This document shows, piece by piece, positions 21,036 through 31,410 of a DNA stretch of 64,000 nucleotides. This stretch comes from Corynebacterium minutissimum (lineage in GTDB: Bacteria; Actinomycetota; Actinomycetes; Mycobacteriales; Mycobacteriaceae), in NCBI RefSeq assembly GCF_000988205.1, contig NZ_LAYQ01000012.1, positions 211,591-275,590 of the forward strand, written 5' to 3'. The notes below the pieces were generated by a model, which was not told where the DNA came from, did no database searches, and saw only the letters and a list, made by a program, of their open reading frames with translations. The position numbers and the translations under genes are program-made. Numbering within the stretch: the first letter of the stretch is position 1; each line of letters opens with the position of its first letter.

Positions 21036-21116
21036 GCGCTGTTAGCACGTTTCTACGCTCCCAGCCTGCAGCTATATACAAACTCTTGTTATTTTCCGTT
21101 GCGTAAAGTAAGTTGC

Positions 21117-21131
21117 TTTCCGTAATGGAAA
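21117..21131. promoter_or_regulatory. Palindrome TTTCC-GTAAT-GGAAA before the membrane/HTH gene pair
   Basis: A perfect inverted repeat with 5-base arms lies 38 bases before the TTG start at 21169. A second TTTTCCGT half-like sequence occurs about 25 bases further upstream. The second gene of the pair encodes a small winged-helix protein, so this is a candidate autoregulatory operator. Confidence 0.35.
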
Positions 21132-21168
21132 ACAATGACTTTGGTGCCGCAGGAGGGGAGCTTTAGTT

Positions 21169-21606
21169 TTGTCCAATCAGGATGTTCGGGACGCACTCGC
21201 ATTTGAGGAACAACAACGGCTGGCCACGGCCAAACGGCCACCCGTTTGGCTAAGTCTGCTCGCAGCGGCGGCGTACGGCGCGTGGTTTGCCTACATGTGG
21301 ATCAAGGATGACGTCCATCCTCTCGTTCCTGTTGGTGGACTGCTTCTTCTACTCGCGCTCTTGGTGAGTCTTGCCGTCTTTTACCGCACGGGGGTGAGGG
21401 ATTCAATGCGCCAGAAGGTTGATCCGCACGCCTCCCGAAGCGTGACCTGGCGGTACTTCGCGGGCCTAGGATTTATGATTCTGCCGTCGCTCTTCAATCC
21501 CTTCGTCGAAGGACACGTTATTCCCTCATGCATTGCAGGTGTGCTGTGCGCCTTGGCGGTCTTTTGGACGTTGCACACCGGTGCGCTGAATAGGATGCCG
21601 CGATGA
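21169..21606 (+). CDS. Four-helix membrane protein of a regulator-linked module
   Basis: A 145-residue protein with two helix pairs (WLSLLAAAAYGAWFAYMW, VGGLLLLLALLVSLAVFY; FAGLGFMILPSLFNPFV, IAGVLCALAVFWTLH) and a polar, basic loop between them. The start is TTG 21169, supported by a strong AGGAGGGGAG box ending 9 bases earlier. The stop overlaps the ATG of the winged-helix gene (ATGA). A similar membrane/HTH pair occurs at 62562-63217. The function is unknown. Confidence 0.7.
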   Translation: MSNQDVRDALAFEEQQRLATAKRPPVWLSLLAAAAYGAWFAYMWIKDDVHPLVPVGGLLLLLALLVSLAVFYRTGVRDSMRQKVDPHASRSVTWRYFAGLGFMILPSLFNPFVEGHVIPSCIAGVLCALAVFWTLHTGALNRMPR

Positions 21607-21917
21607 GTGAGATCGATCCGATAATCCACCCACTCAACCGCTTCAAAATTTGCGCCACACTCAATGCCTTCGGCGCCACGCAGGGCGGGGAGGTAAACCG
21701 TGAGATGAAATTCGCCATGTTGCGCGACCGCACGGAGCTTTCCGATGCCTCCCTGTCCAAGCAGCTCGGAGCGCTAGAACAAGCCGGCTACGTGACTCGC
21801 TTCCGCGAGTACGGCACCAGCCGCGCTAAGGACTCGGTGTGGGTCGCCTTGACTGAGCAAGGCAAGATTGCCTTCGACGGTCACTTGGTAGCACTCAAGG
21901 ATTTAGCTGAGGGCTGA
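21603..21917 (+). CDS. Small winged-helix transcriptional regulator
   Basis: The 104-residue protein is almost entirely one winged-helix domain of the HTH_34/MarR-like type: IHPLNRFKICATLNAFG, ELSDASLSKQLGALEQAGYV as the recognition part and FREYGTSRAKDSVWVALT as the wing. Overlap of ATG with the stop of the membrane protein gene suggests coupled synthesis and a shared job, possibly a membrane-tethered or membrane-signalled switch. It is a clear paralogue of the protein at 62562-62891. Confidence 0.85.
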   Translation: MSEIDPIIHPLNRFKICATLNAFGATQGGEVNREMKFAMLRDRTELSDASLSKQLGALEQAGYVTRFREYGTSRAKDSVWVALTEQGKIAFDGHLVALKDLAEG

Positions 21918-21970
21918 GTTGGGCGCATAGTATGGCGTCGCTGCGGAGTGAATGAGGTGCCATTGTTGCC

Positions 21971-22009
21971 AAAGTTTTCCCTCCCGCCGCAATGGCGGCG
22001 CATAACTTT
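21971..22009. terminator. Hairpin between convergent genes
   Basis: An inner perfect stem CGCCGC/GCGGCG (21985-21990 with 21995-22000, loop AATG) sits inside an outer AAAGTT/AACTTT pair (21971-21976 with 22004-22009). It separates the winged-helix gene from the convergent glycosyltransferase gene and can work in both directions. Confidence 0.65.
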
Positions 22010-22038
22010 GTCAGAACGGGCAGTTTGCGTTTCGGGGC

Positions 22039-23306
22039 TCAGTTGGTTTGGGCCGCAGCGAGTTCGGTTTGTGGCTTGTCTGCTTTATTGCCTTGAACCT
22101 TGAGGCAGATGGCGTAGAGAATCCAGCACAGGAGTGCTAGCCACACGAAATCATCGACCAAGAACTTCTGGTACAGCGGCATCGCGTGGACATCGATGCT
22201 GTCACCGAACCACCACTTCGGCGGAACGGTGAGCAGCATGCCAGCCCAGGCAGCCAGCACAGCCAGCAAGCTGCCGGCGACCCAGGTGGAATTGCGCCAG
22301 GACCAGGCGCGGTAGACCAGAACGGGGACGATGAGCGATAGCCACACCCAGTGGTGGGACCACGAAACGGGGGAGATGAGCAGCATGGTTGTGGCGGTGG
22401 TGAGGTGGGCGTCGACAAGCAAGCCGCGCCGCATCTGCGCCAGGATGAGGGCTGAGCCAAGGCCGATGACTGCGAGCGCAGCCACAAGCCACAGCACGTT
22501 GATGAGCGTGCCGTGGTTGTCCATGGCCTCCTGGGAGGTGAAGAGGCGCTGGATGACGCCCTTGAGCGAGGAATTGGACTGATAGTCAGTAGCCACGCCG
22601 AAGTCTGCGCCCTTGCCCATATCGAGAAGCTTTGAACTGAAGAACTCGACAAAGGCCTGCCATCGGTAGGCCGCGGCCAACAGCGTCGCCACGACGGCGG
22701 AGGCTAAGGCCGTGAGGATGGGCCGCCACTCGCGGCGCAGCAGGAAGTAGAGCAGCATGGCCAACGGGGTGATCTTGATGGCCGCCGCGAGACCTATCAG
22801 CCAGCCTGCGGAAGCTTGCGCTCGCGGGGAACAAGATCAAAGATGACCAGCGCCATGATGACGATATTGATCTGCGCAAAACCATTGTTGAGGCGGATGG
22901 GTTCAAAGAACATGGCCGCGGCCCACGCGATCGCCACGGTGGGCCACAGGTGCGGCACCTTGAGCGCGCGGAAGATCGCGTAGAGGCAGGCAAAGACCAG
23001 GGCGTCCGAGAGGACGATCATGATGTCGCCGGCGAGCGAATCGCTCATCCAGTCAAAAGCAGTCAGTGGCACCATGACCAGCGCCCCGAAGGGCGGGTAG
23101 ATAAAGGGGAGCGCCAAATCCCCGGCGTACATGGGCTCCGAGTAGACCGAGCGGCCCTCCATGAAGGCGCGCACGCCCTCTCGGTAAATGATCATGTCCA
23201 CCGGGAAGTCCGTGTGGAGGACGTGGCGGATGACGCCCACCAGGCCAATGATGAGCCCGGCGGCGGTCAGGAGTGTGCGCCTTGCGGCGTTAGTGGCGAA
23301 ATTCAT
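22039..23306 (-). CDS. GT87 (DUF2029) polyprenol-dependent glycosyltransferase, frameshifted at 22805
   Basis: A multi-spanning GT-C type membrane enzyme; actinobacterial GT87 members transfer mannose or arabinose from polyprenyl phosphate to lipoglycans or cell-wall arabinan. The first 170 residues contain TDFPVDMIIYREG (the early acidic catalytic region) and FIYPPFGALVMVPL; the second part has VSWSHHWVWLSLIVPVLVY and several helices. They lie one base out of frame: adding a G to the GG at 22805-22806 (CC on the plus strand) gives continuous sequence of about 422 residues. The acceptor is unknown. Confidence 0.8.
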
Positions 23307-23317
23307 CGCCCCATACT

Positions 23318-25170
23318 CTAATTGACGTAACCATCCACCACGCGCACCGCACCACGGTCAGCGGACGTGGCCATGTTGGCATAGGCGCGCAGGGCCTTGG
23401 TGACCGGGCGGTTGCGGTCCTTCGGCGTCCAGGGCTTCTCACGCTGCTCCTCGATGGCGCGGCGGCGTTCGAGAACGTCCTCGTCGACGTCGAGGGTGAG
23501 CTGGCGCTCGCGGATGTTGATGGTGATGGGGTCACCGTTTTCCACCAGGCCGATGAGACCGCCGTGGGCAGCCTCGGGGGAAATGTGGCCGATGGACAGG
23601 CCGGAGGTACCACCGGAGAAGCGACCATCCGTAATCAAGGCGCAGGCCTTGCCCAAACCGGAGCCCTTGAGGAAGGAGGTCGGGTGCAGCATCTCCTGCA
23701 TGCCGGGGCCGCCCGCGGGGCCCTCGTAGCGGATGACGATGACATCGCCGGGCTGGACTTCCTTCTTGAGGATGATGGAGACGGCCTCCTCCTGGGACTC
23801 CACCACGCGGGCCGGGCCAGTGAAGGTCCACAGCTCTTCCTCCACGCCGGCGGCCTTGACGATGGCCCCGTTGGGGGCGAGGTTTCCGCGCAGGACAACC
23901 AGGCCGCCGTCGGAGGAGAAGGCATGCTCGGCGTCGTGGATGCAGCCATTGGCCGCGTCGGTGTCGAGCTCATCCCAGCGGTTGGACTGGCTGAATGGCT
24001 CGGTGGTGCGCACACCGCCAGGCGCGGCATGGAAAAGCTCGAGGGCGGCCTCTGTGGCCTTGCCGCCGCGGATATCCCAATCGTCCAGCCACTCCTCGGC
24101 GTTGTCGTAAAGCGCGGTGTGGACCTTGAGGTTCAAGTGGCCGGCGCGGCGCAGCTCGCCCAAGATGGCGGGGATACCGCCGGCGCGGTGCACGTCCTCG
24201 ATGTGGTAGGTGCCGTTGGGTGCCACCTTGGACAGGCAGGGTACGCGGTAGGAGATCTCGTTGATGTCCTCGAGGGTGAAGTCCACCTCGCCCTCCTGCG
24301 CGGCGGCCAGCGTGTGGAGGATGGTGTTGGTGGAACCACCCATAGCCATGTCCAAAGCCATGGCATTGCTGAAGGCTTCCTTGGTGGCGATAGAGCGCGG
24401 AAGGACGGCGTCGTCTTCTTCGCCGTAGTAGCGTCGGCACAGGTCCACGATGGTGCGGCCGGCCTGCTCGAAGAGATCGCGGCGGGCGCTGTGGGTAGCC
24501 AGCGTGGTGCCATTGCCTGGAAGGGCCAAACCGAGCGCCTCGGTGAGGCAGTTCATGGAGTTGGCGGTGAACATGCCGGAGCAGGAACCACAGGTGGGGC
24601 AGGCGGATTCCTCCACCTGAGCCAGGCCCTCATCGGAGACGGCATCGCTGGCCGACGCCGTGATGGCCGTAATCAGATCCGTCGGTGCGTGCGCTACACC
24701 GTCGACGACGACGGCCTTGCCGGCTTCCATCGGGCCGCCAGACACGAAGATGGTGGGGATGTTGAGACGCAGCGCGGCATTCAACATGCCCGGGGTGATC
24801 TTGTCGCAGTTGGAGATGCACACCAGGCGTCGGCAGTGTGCGCGTTGACCATGTACTCGATGGAATCGGAGATGATCTCCCGCGAGGGCAGGGAGTAGAG
24901 CATGCCGCTATGGCCCATGGCGATGCCATCGTCAACAGCGATGGTGTTGAATTCCTTGGGCACGCCGCCGGCTTCGCGCACGGCGTCGGCCACGATGTCG
25001 CCGACGTTCTTGAGATGGACGTGGCCGGGAACGAACTGGGTAAAGGAGTTGGCGATGGCAACGATCGGCTTGCCAAAGTCACTCTCCTTGGAGCCGGTAG
25101 CGCGCCACAGCGCACGCGCACCGGATGCCTGGCGGCCAACGGTGGTGACTTTAGAGCGGAGAGGGTACAT
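23318..25170 (-). CDS. ilvD: Dihydroxy-acid dehydratase, frameshifted at about 24826
   Basis: IlvD dehydrates dihydroxyisovalerate and dihydroxymethylvalerate to the 2-keto acids of valine and isoleucine synthesis. Iron-sulfur cysteines are visible in [12 protein letters not shown] and [17 protein letters not shown]. The first 115 residues (to VNAHTADA) are one base out of frame with the rest; one more C at the CC complementary to 24826-24827 restores [11 protein letters not shown] and a normal 617-residue protein. The PH-domain gene ends 3 bases upstream of its start. Confidence 0.92.
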
Positions 25171-25172
25171 GG

Positions 25173-25706
25173 TTAATCCTTCAGTTCGGGGTGTTTCTTG
25201 AGGTACTCGGCGTATTCCTCCTTGGTAAGGAGGATTTGTTGGCCATCGCGGTGGACGATGACGACCTTGTCATCGGCGGCTTCGCGGCCAGCGGTCAGGG
25301 CGTCGGGGATGCGGCCGTTGGAAGCGGCGGCAAGGCGGGGGAGAGAGTTAAAAGTCACGCCCGGCAGGTTGAGGTTGTCGCCGCTGGTGGTGCGAGCGTA
25401 GGCCTTCGAGCGCTGGAATCCGATGCCTTTAAAGTCCTTCCACGCGATGTCCTTGGGGCCGCGGAAGCCATAAGTGATGTGGATGCCTTTCGCGTCCACG
25501 GTGGTGTGGGCCCGCAGGACCCACCAGATGGCCAACACCGGGAAGATGAGGATCCAGAAGAGGTATTTCGGGGCCCAGCCAATGCTGAGAAAAGCGATGG
25601 CGGCGAGGATGCCAATGCCGAGGAGGTGTTCGCGGGTGGGCTTGAACGTTTCGGCCGTGGGGTGTTCGGCGCGAGAAGATGCGTTCTGCGGGTGTGAGGA
25701 CGTCAT
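25173..25706 (-). CDS. PH-domain membrane protein (CFP-6 / Rv3004-like)
   Basis: The 177-residue protein has two membrane helices ([33 protein letters not shown]) followed by a bacterial PH-like domain ([14 protein letters not shown] start, [32 protein letters not shown]). It resembles the mycobacterial low-molecular-weight antigen CFP-6 family, which in Mycobacterium also lies beside ilvB. It probably shares its promoter region with, and precedes, ilvD. The biochemical role is unknown. Confidence 0.8.
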   Translation of the reverse strand: MTSSHPQNASSRAEHPTAETFKPTREHLLGIGILAAIAFLSIGWAPKYLFWILIFPVLAIWWVLRAHTTVDAKGIHITYGFRGPKDIAWKDFKGIGFQRSKAYARTTSGDNLNLPGVTFNSLPRLAAASNGRIPDALTAGREAADDKVVIVHRDGQQILLTKEEYAEYLKKHPELKD

Positions 25707-25841
25707 AGTGGGTCATCGTAATTGACAGCGTGGCGCGGTGGCGAACCGCCCCACCTGTGCAATCTCGCAAAATGAGAAAAAGATCCCAAAAATGGGGGTA
25801 AATGCCTGCGGTGGCGTTTCTATCAGTGTACAGTTTAGCCC

Positions 25842-25895
25842 ATGATCATTATTCGACTTCACCTCGTAGTAGTACCCGGGCGGCGCGAGCCGTAG
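25842..25895 (+). CDS. ilvBNC leader peptide (17 residues)
   Basis: The small ORF ATG ATC ATT ATT CGA CTT CAC CTC GTA GTA GTA CCC ... TAG encodes three Ile, two Leu and three Val in its first eleven codons. It precedes a terminator hairpin and the ilvB gene. This is the layout of a ribosome-mediated attenuator, as known for ilvBNC of C. glutamicum: ribosome stalling at Ile/Leu/Val codons when charged tRNAs are short should favour readthrough. Confidence 0.88.
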   Translation: MIIIRLHLVVVPGRREP

Positions 25896-25922
25896 CGAAT
25901 CCACTAGTGACGTCGACCAGCA

Positions 25923-25970
25923 AGCGCCCCCGTTACCTTCACACCCAGGAAGGACAGCGGGGGCGTTATT
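25923..25970 (+). terminator. ilvBNC attenuator terminator
   Basis: A stem of CGCCCCCG with CGGGGGCG (25925-25932 with 25958-25965), extended by a G-U and an A-T pair and with a CCTT/AAGG inner pair, is followed by TTATTA. It lies 27 bases after the leader peptide stop and 50 bases before the ilvB start. Confidence 0.85.
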
Positions 25971-26020
25971 AGTTGGATGATCTCTCCGATATCCATCCCC
26001 ACTGAAGGAGCACAACAACC

Positions 26021-27840
26021 GTGACAGCTTCCACTCCGCCACAGCGGGCGCCCGAGCGCATCACGGGCGCACACGCCATTGTCCGTACCCTCGAAGATTT
26101 GGGCACCGAGCTTGTCTTCGGCATTCCGGGCGGCGCCGTGCTTCCGCTGTACGACGCCCTCTTTGAATCCACGAAGCTGCGCCACGTGCTCACCCGCCAC
26201 GAGCAGGGGGCCGGCCACGCCGCCGAAGGTTATGCCCAGGCATCCGGAAAGGTAGGCGTCATGATTGCCACCTCCGGTCCGGGTGCTACCAACCTGGTGA
26301 CCCCGCTGGCGGACGCCAACCTGGACTCCGTGCCGGTCGTGGCCATCACCGGTCAGGTGGGCAGCTCCTTGCTGGGCACCGACGCTTCCAGGAGGCCGAT
26401 ATCCGCGGTGTGACCATGCCGATTACGAAGCACAACTTCATCGTCACCAAGGCAGAGGACATCCCGGGAGCTATTGCTGCCGCGTTCCACCTGGCGTCCA
26501 CCGGACGGCCGGGCCCGGTCCTCGTGGATATCCCGAAGGATGTCCAGAACGCCCTGATGGAGTACTCCGGCCCAGTCATGCCGGACCTGCCGGGGTATAA
26601 GCCCACCACGACCCCGCACCCGCGCCAGATCACGCAGGCTGTTCGGCGCATTGCTCGCGCGGAACGCCCAGTGCTCTATGTTGGCGGCGGCGTCATTAAG
26701 GCGGAGGCTTCCCGCGAGCTGCGCGAGTTTGCTGAGCTGACCGGCATCCCGGTGGTGACCACCCTCATGGCGCTCGGCGCCTTCCCGGATAACCACCCGC
26801 AGCACATGGGCATGCCCGGCATGCACGGCACGGTGCCGGCGGTGGCGGCGCTGCAGCGCGCGGATCTTATCATCGCCGTGGGCGCGCGCTTCGATGACCG
26901 CGTGACCGGTGATACCGATACCTTTGCTCCGCACGCCGAGGTCATCCACGCCGACATCGACCCGGCCGAGATCGGCAAGATCCGTGAGGTAGCTGTTCCC
27001 ATCGTGGGTGATGCCCGCGAGGTGCTTCTGCGCCTGACCAAGGCTTATGCCAATGACGCGGAGTTGGACGCCCCGAACCTCGGTGACTGGATGGAGTACC
27101 TGGGAGATTTGCAGCGCCGCTACCCGCGCGGTTTCGAGCCGACGTCGGACGGGCTGCTCAATCCGCAGGAGGTCATCCAGCAGCTCAGCTCCATCGTGGG
27201 GCCGGAGGCTATCTACTGCGCGGGCGTCGGCCAGCACCAGATGTGGTCGGCACAGTTCCTCGACTTCGAGCACCCGCGCAGCTGGATCAACTCGGGCGGT
27301 GCCGGCACGATGGGCTACGCCGTACCCGCAGCGCTGGGCGCTAAGGCCGCATGCCCGGAGCGTGAGGTTTGGGCGATTGACGGCGATGGCTGCTTCCAGA
27401 TGACCAACCAAGAGCTCACCACCGCCGCGGTGGAGGGATTCCCCATCAAGGTGGCTGTCATTAATAACGGAAACCTGGGCATGGTGCGCCAGTGGCAGAC
27501 GCTCTTCTATGAGAACAAGTACTCCCATACCAAGCTGCGTGAGCACGATGAGTACGTTCCGGACTTCGTCAAGCTCAGCGAGGCCCTGGGGTGCGAGTCC
27601 ATTCGCGTCACCACGGCAGAAGGGATTGGCCCCGCGATTGAGCGCGCGCGCTCAATCAACGACAGGCCAGTGGTCATTGACTTCATCGTGGGCCAGGACG
27701 CCCAGGTGTGGCCGATGATTGGCGGCGGTGCCTCCAACGAGGAAATCCAGTACGCCCTGGGCCTGCGCCCGCTGTTTGATGAAAACGAGTCCGCGGCCGA
27801 GGATCCGGCCGACATCCACGAATCCCTCGAGGAGGCCTAA
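26021..27840 (+). CDS. ilvB: Acetolactate synthase large subunit, frameshifted at 26386
   Basis: IlvB is the thiamine-diphosphate enzyme that makes acetolactate or acetohydroxybutyrate. The N-terminal part has [16 protein letters not shown], the catalytic Glu in [14 protein letters not shown] and [18 protein letters not shown]; the C-terminal part carries the TPP/Mg motif from [12 protein letters not shown] to [12 protein letters not shown]. The two parts are one base out of frame: adding a T to the TT at 26386-26387 restores [20 protein letters not shown] and a 606-residue protein. The start is GTG 26021 behind GAAGGAG. It forms an operon with ilvN. Confidence 0.94.
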
Positions 27841-27845
27841 GAACA

Positions 27846-28361
27846 ATGGCTAAAGACGACATCACCCGACACATCCTGTCCGTGCGGGTCCAGGACATTG
27901 AGGGCATCATCTCCCGCGTGGCCGGTATGTTTACCCGCCGCGGCTACAACCTCATCTCGCTGGTCTCCGCGCGGACCGAAACCGAGGGGATCAACCGCCT
28001 GACCATCGTTGTGGACGCCTCCGAGGTTGTCATCGAGCAGGTGGCGAAGCAGCTCAACAAGATTGTTCCGGTGCTCAAGGTGGTGGAGCTGGAGGAAGAA
28101 AACACCATTGCCCGCGCCATCATGCTGGTCAAGGTGGCCGCGGATAACTCGAACCGCCCCCAGGTGGTCGACGCGGTGAACATCTTCCGCGCCCGCATCG
28201 TGGACGTATCGCCGGAGTCCGTGGTGGTGGAGGCCACCGGTACGCCGGGCAAGCTGCAGGCACTTCTCGACGTCCTCGAGCCCTTCGGTATCCGTGAGCT
28301 GGTGCAATCCGGAAACGTCGCGCTGGGGCGTGGCCCGAAGGCGATGGCACCGAGCAAATAA
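27846..28361 (+). CDS. ilvN: Acetolactate synthase small (regulatory) subunit
   Basis: IlvN binds valine, leucine or isoleucine and gives feedback control of IlvB. The 171-residue protein begins with an ACT domain, ILSVRVQDIEGIISRVAGMF then RRGYNLISLVSARTE, the family's effector site, followed by a C-terminal domain with FRARIVDVSPESVVVEATG. It starts 5 bases after the ilvB stop. Confidence 0.96.
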   Translation: MAKDDITRHILSVRVQDIEGIISRVAGMFTRRGYNLISLVSARTETEGINRLTIVVDASEVVIEQVAKQLNKIVPVLKVVELEEENTIARAIMLVKVAADNSNRPQVVDAVNIFRARIVDVSPESVVVEATGTPGKLQALLDVLEPFGIRELVQSGNVALGRGPKAMAPSK

Positions 28362-28367
28362 ATAATC

Positions 28368-28399
28368 TCACATTGTGGGCATCTTGTCCCAAAATGTGA
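28368..28399. promoter_or_regulatory. Inverted repeat in the ilvN-ilvC gap (candidate operator)
   Basis: TCACATT (28368-28374) and AATGTGA (28393-28399) are perfect inverted arms, with GTGGG and CCCAA extending the symmetry imperfectly inside. The site is 7 bases after ilvN and 72 bases before ilvC, and a TACAAA -10-like box begins right after the second arm. In C. glutamicum ilvC has its own promoter, so this may be an operator for it. Confidence 0.4.
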
Positions 28400-28440
28400 T
28401 ACAAATTCAGTAGACCACGTCACTATTCACTGAGTAGTGA

Positions 28441-29484
<1,044 letters not shown>

Positions 29485-29502
29485 ATCGCACTGGATCTGA
29501 GT

Positions 29503-29534
29503 AATCCCGCTGGCCACCGGCTGGCGGGATTTTT
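29503..29534 (+). terminator. Terminator after ilvC
   Basis: AATCCCGC (29503-29510) pairs with GCGGGATT (29524-29531), followed by a T-tract to 29534. It lies 19 bases after the ilvC stop. Confidence 0.88.
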
Positions 29535-29616
29535 CATTACCCGGGGCTTGGTGCCCGCAATGTGATGTTCGCGCACAAACGGGCACGTTCCCACATTTGG
29601 CGGTAGGCTCGAGGCC

Positions 29617-31410
29617 ATGGGTTTCTCTACGCCAAGTTATGACCTTAATGACCTTTTCGCTCGCATCGATCGCGGTGATATTCAGCTGCCTGACTTCCAG
29701 CGCTCTTATTCCTGGGATGAGGACCGCATTAGATCGCTGATCGTCACCGTCTTGCGCGGCTACCCGCTCGGCGCATTTATGGCCTTGGATACCCGCAACG
29801 AAACCATGCGCTTTCGCCCCCGCCCATTGGCTGGGGCTCCGGATACCGGGGTGAACCCGGGCCTGCTCTTGCTTGATGGGCAGCAGCGCCTTACCACCTT
29901 GTATCACTGCTTCCGCGGCGAGGGCTTCGTCGATACCACTGATTTTCGTTCCAAGAAGGTCTCCCGCAAGTACTACGTGGACCTGCGCATAGCGACCTCG
30001 GAGGACATCATGCCGGACGAGGCCGTCTTCGCCGTCAACCAGCATGGCGAGCTGCGCTCCCACTTCGCGCCGGATATCGAAGGCTCCTTGAACAACCGCG
30101 AAGCCGCAATCGAAGAGTGCTGCATCCCGGTCTCAGCCCTGTTGATCGAGGAAGGCACCAGCATGCTCTTCGAGCTCGCAGCCGCCAACGATGGTGCCAC
30201 CCGTGATGTGGTTGCAGCCTTCAACAACCGCATCCTGCGCCCGCTGTCCGGCTACACCGTGCCGATGATCCGCCTCTCCCGGGAGACGGCAAGCGCCGGT
30301 ATCGGCTCGATCTTTGCGCAGGTAAATTCGGCTGGTCTGCAGATGGATGTCTTCGATCTGCTCACGGCTGTCTTTGCCTCCGAAGACCCGGACTTCCACC
30401 TGGCGGAGGATTGGGCGGCCGTCGAGAAGCAGCTGCGTTCCTTCCCGGCGCTCGACGGCATTGGCCGCAACGAGTTCCTCTCGGCCGTGTCTTTGCTGGT
30501 GTCGGGGGAGAAGGGCAACGCTGGTGGTCAGCGCGAAGACATCCTGCAACTGACGCTCGCTGAATACCGCAAGGCCGCGGAGACCCTCGTGATTACCTTC
30601 CGTGAGGTCGCCGAGTTCTTGGCTGAGCGTTGCATCCTGTCCCTGGAGCAGGTTCCCTATTCCGAGCAGATTATCCCGCTGGCGGTCATCCTGGCACGTC
30701 TGGCTGAGAAGAAGGGCGTGCTATCCAGCCAGGAATCCTGGGACCGCCTCAACCAGTGGTTCTGGAGCGGTGTCTTCGGTGAGCTTTACGGCTCCTCGGC
30801 CGTCAAGCTGCGCGCTGCCCGTGATGTCGACGAGGTGACCAGCTGGGTTGCCGGCGATACCGAGAGCGTTCCGAAGACGGTGCGCGATGCTTCCTTCCGC
30901 GAGTCCCGCTTGCTGTCCGTGGGGGAGAACGACGGCGTATGGCACGGCCTCTACGCTCTGCTCATGGCCCGCGGCGCCAAGGATTGGCGGACGGGGCGCC
31001 CCTTCAACCGCCATAGCTTCGAGGAGCTGCAGCCGGGATTCTTCCCGGTCTTCCCGCTTCGCTGGTGCGAGCGCCACGGTATCAGCGGCGTACTGGCGAA
31101 CTCCGTGCTCAACCGCACACCGATGGGCAAGCGCACCGAGGTGGTCCTGGACGGGCATTCGCCCGAGCGCTACCTGCCGCGCGTGCAGTCAAAGTCGATC
31201 ATGGAGGATGCCGAGTTCGATAGTGTGTTGGCCTCCCACGACTTAGATCCGGAGCTGCTGACTGCGAAGACCGCGCACCAGTTCTTCGCCGATCGCCGCG
31301 AGCGCTTTGTCGGCATCGTCGAATATGCACTCAACAAGCAGGTGGTGCGCGACGTGGATGAGGCGAACCTTTCCGGCGGCGAGGAGGGCCCGCAGGCCTT
31401 TGCGCGTTAA
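29617..31410 (+). CDS. DUF262 (GmrSD N-terminal-type) protein
   Basis: The 597-residue protein begins with the DUF262 pattern: YDLNDLFARIDRGDIQLPDFQRSYSW, then RGYPLGAFMAL and the ParB-like signature LLLDGQQRLTTLY near residue 85, and IFAQVNSAGLQMDVFDLLTAV. In GmrS and SspE-type proteins this domain hydrolyses NTPs and guides nuclease action on modified DNA. The C-terminal half shows no HNH (DUF1524) motif, so nuclease activity cannot be claimed. It is a single gene behind the ilvC terminator, with a lipoprotein gene overlapping its end. Confidence 0.8.
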   Translation: MGFSTPSYDLNDLFARIDRGDIQLPDFQRSYSWDEDRIRSLIVTVLRGYPLGAFMALDTRNETMRFRPRPLAGAPDTGVNPGLLLLDGQQRLTTLYHCFRGEGFVDTTDFRSKKVSRKYYVDLRIATSEDIMPDEAVFAVNQHGELRSHFAPDIEGSLNNREAAIEECCIPVSALLIEEGTSMLFELAAANDGATRDVVAAFNNRILRPLSGYTVPMIRLSRETASAGIGSIFAQVNSAGLQMDVFDLLTAVFASEDPDFHLAEDWAAVEKQLRSFPALDGIGRNEFLSAVSLLVSGEKGNAGGQREDILQLTLAEYRKAAETLVITFREVAEFLAERCILSLEQVPYSEQIIPLAVILARLAEKKGVLSSQESWDRLNQWFWSGVFGELYGSSAVKLRAARDVDEVTSWVAGDTESVPKTVRDASFRESRLLSVGENDGVWHGLYALLMARGAKDWRTGRPFNRHSFEELQPGFFPVFPLRWCERHGISGVLANSVLNRTPMGKRTEVVLDGHSPERYLPRVQSKSIMEDAEFDSVLASHDLDPELLTAKTAHQFFADRRERFVGIVEYALNKQVVRDVDEANLSGGEEGPQAFAR

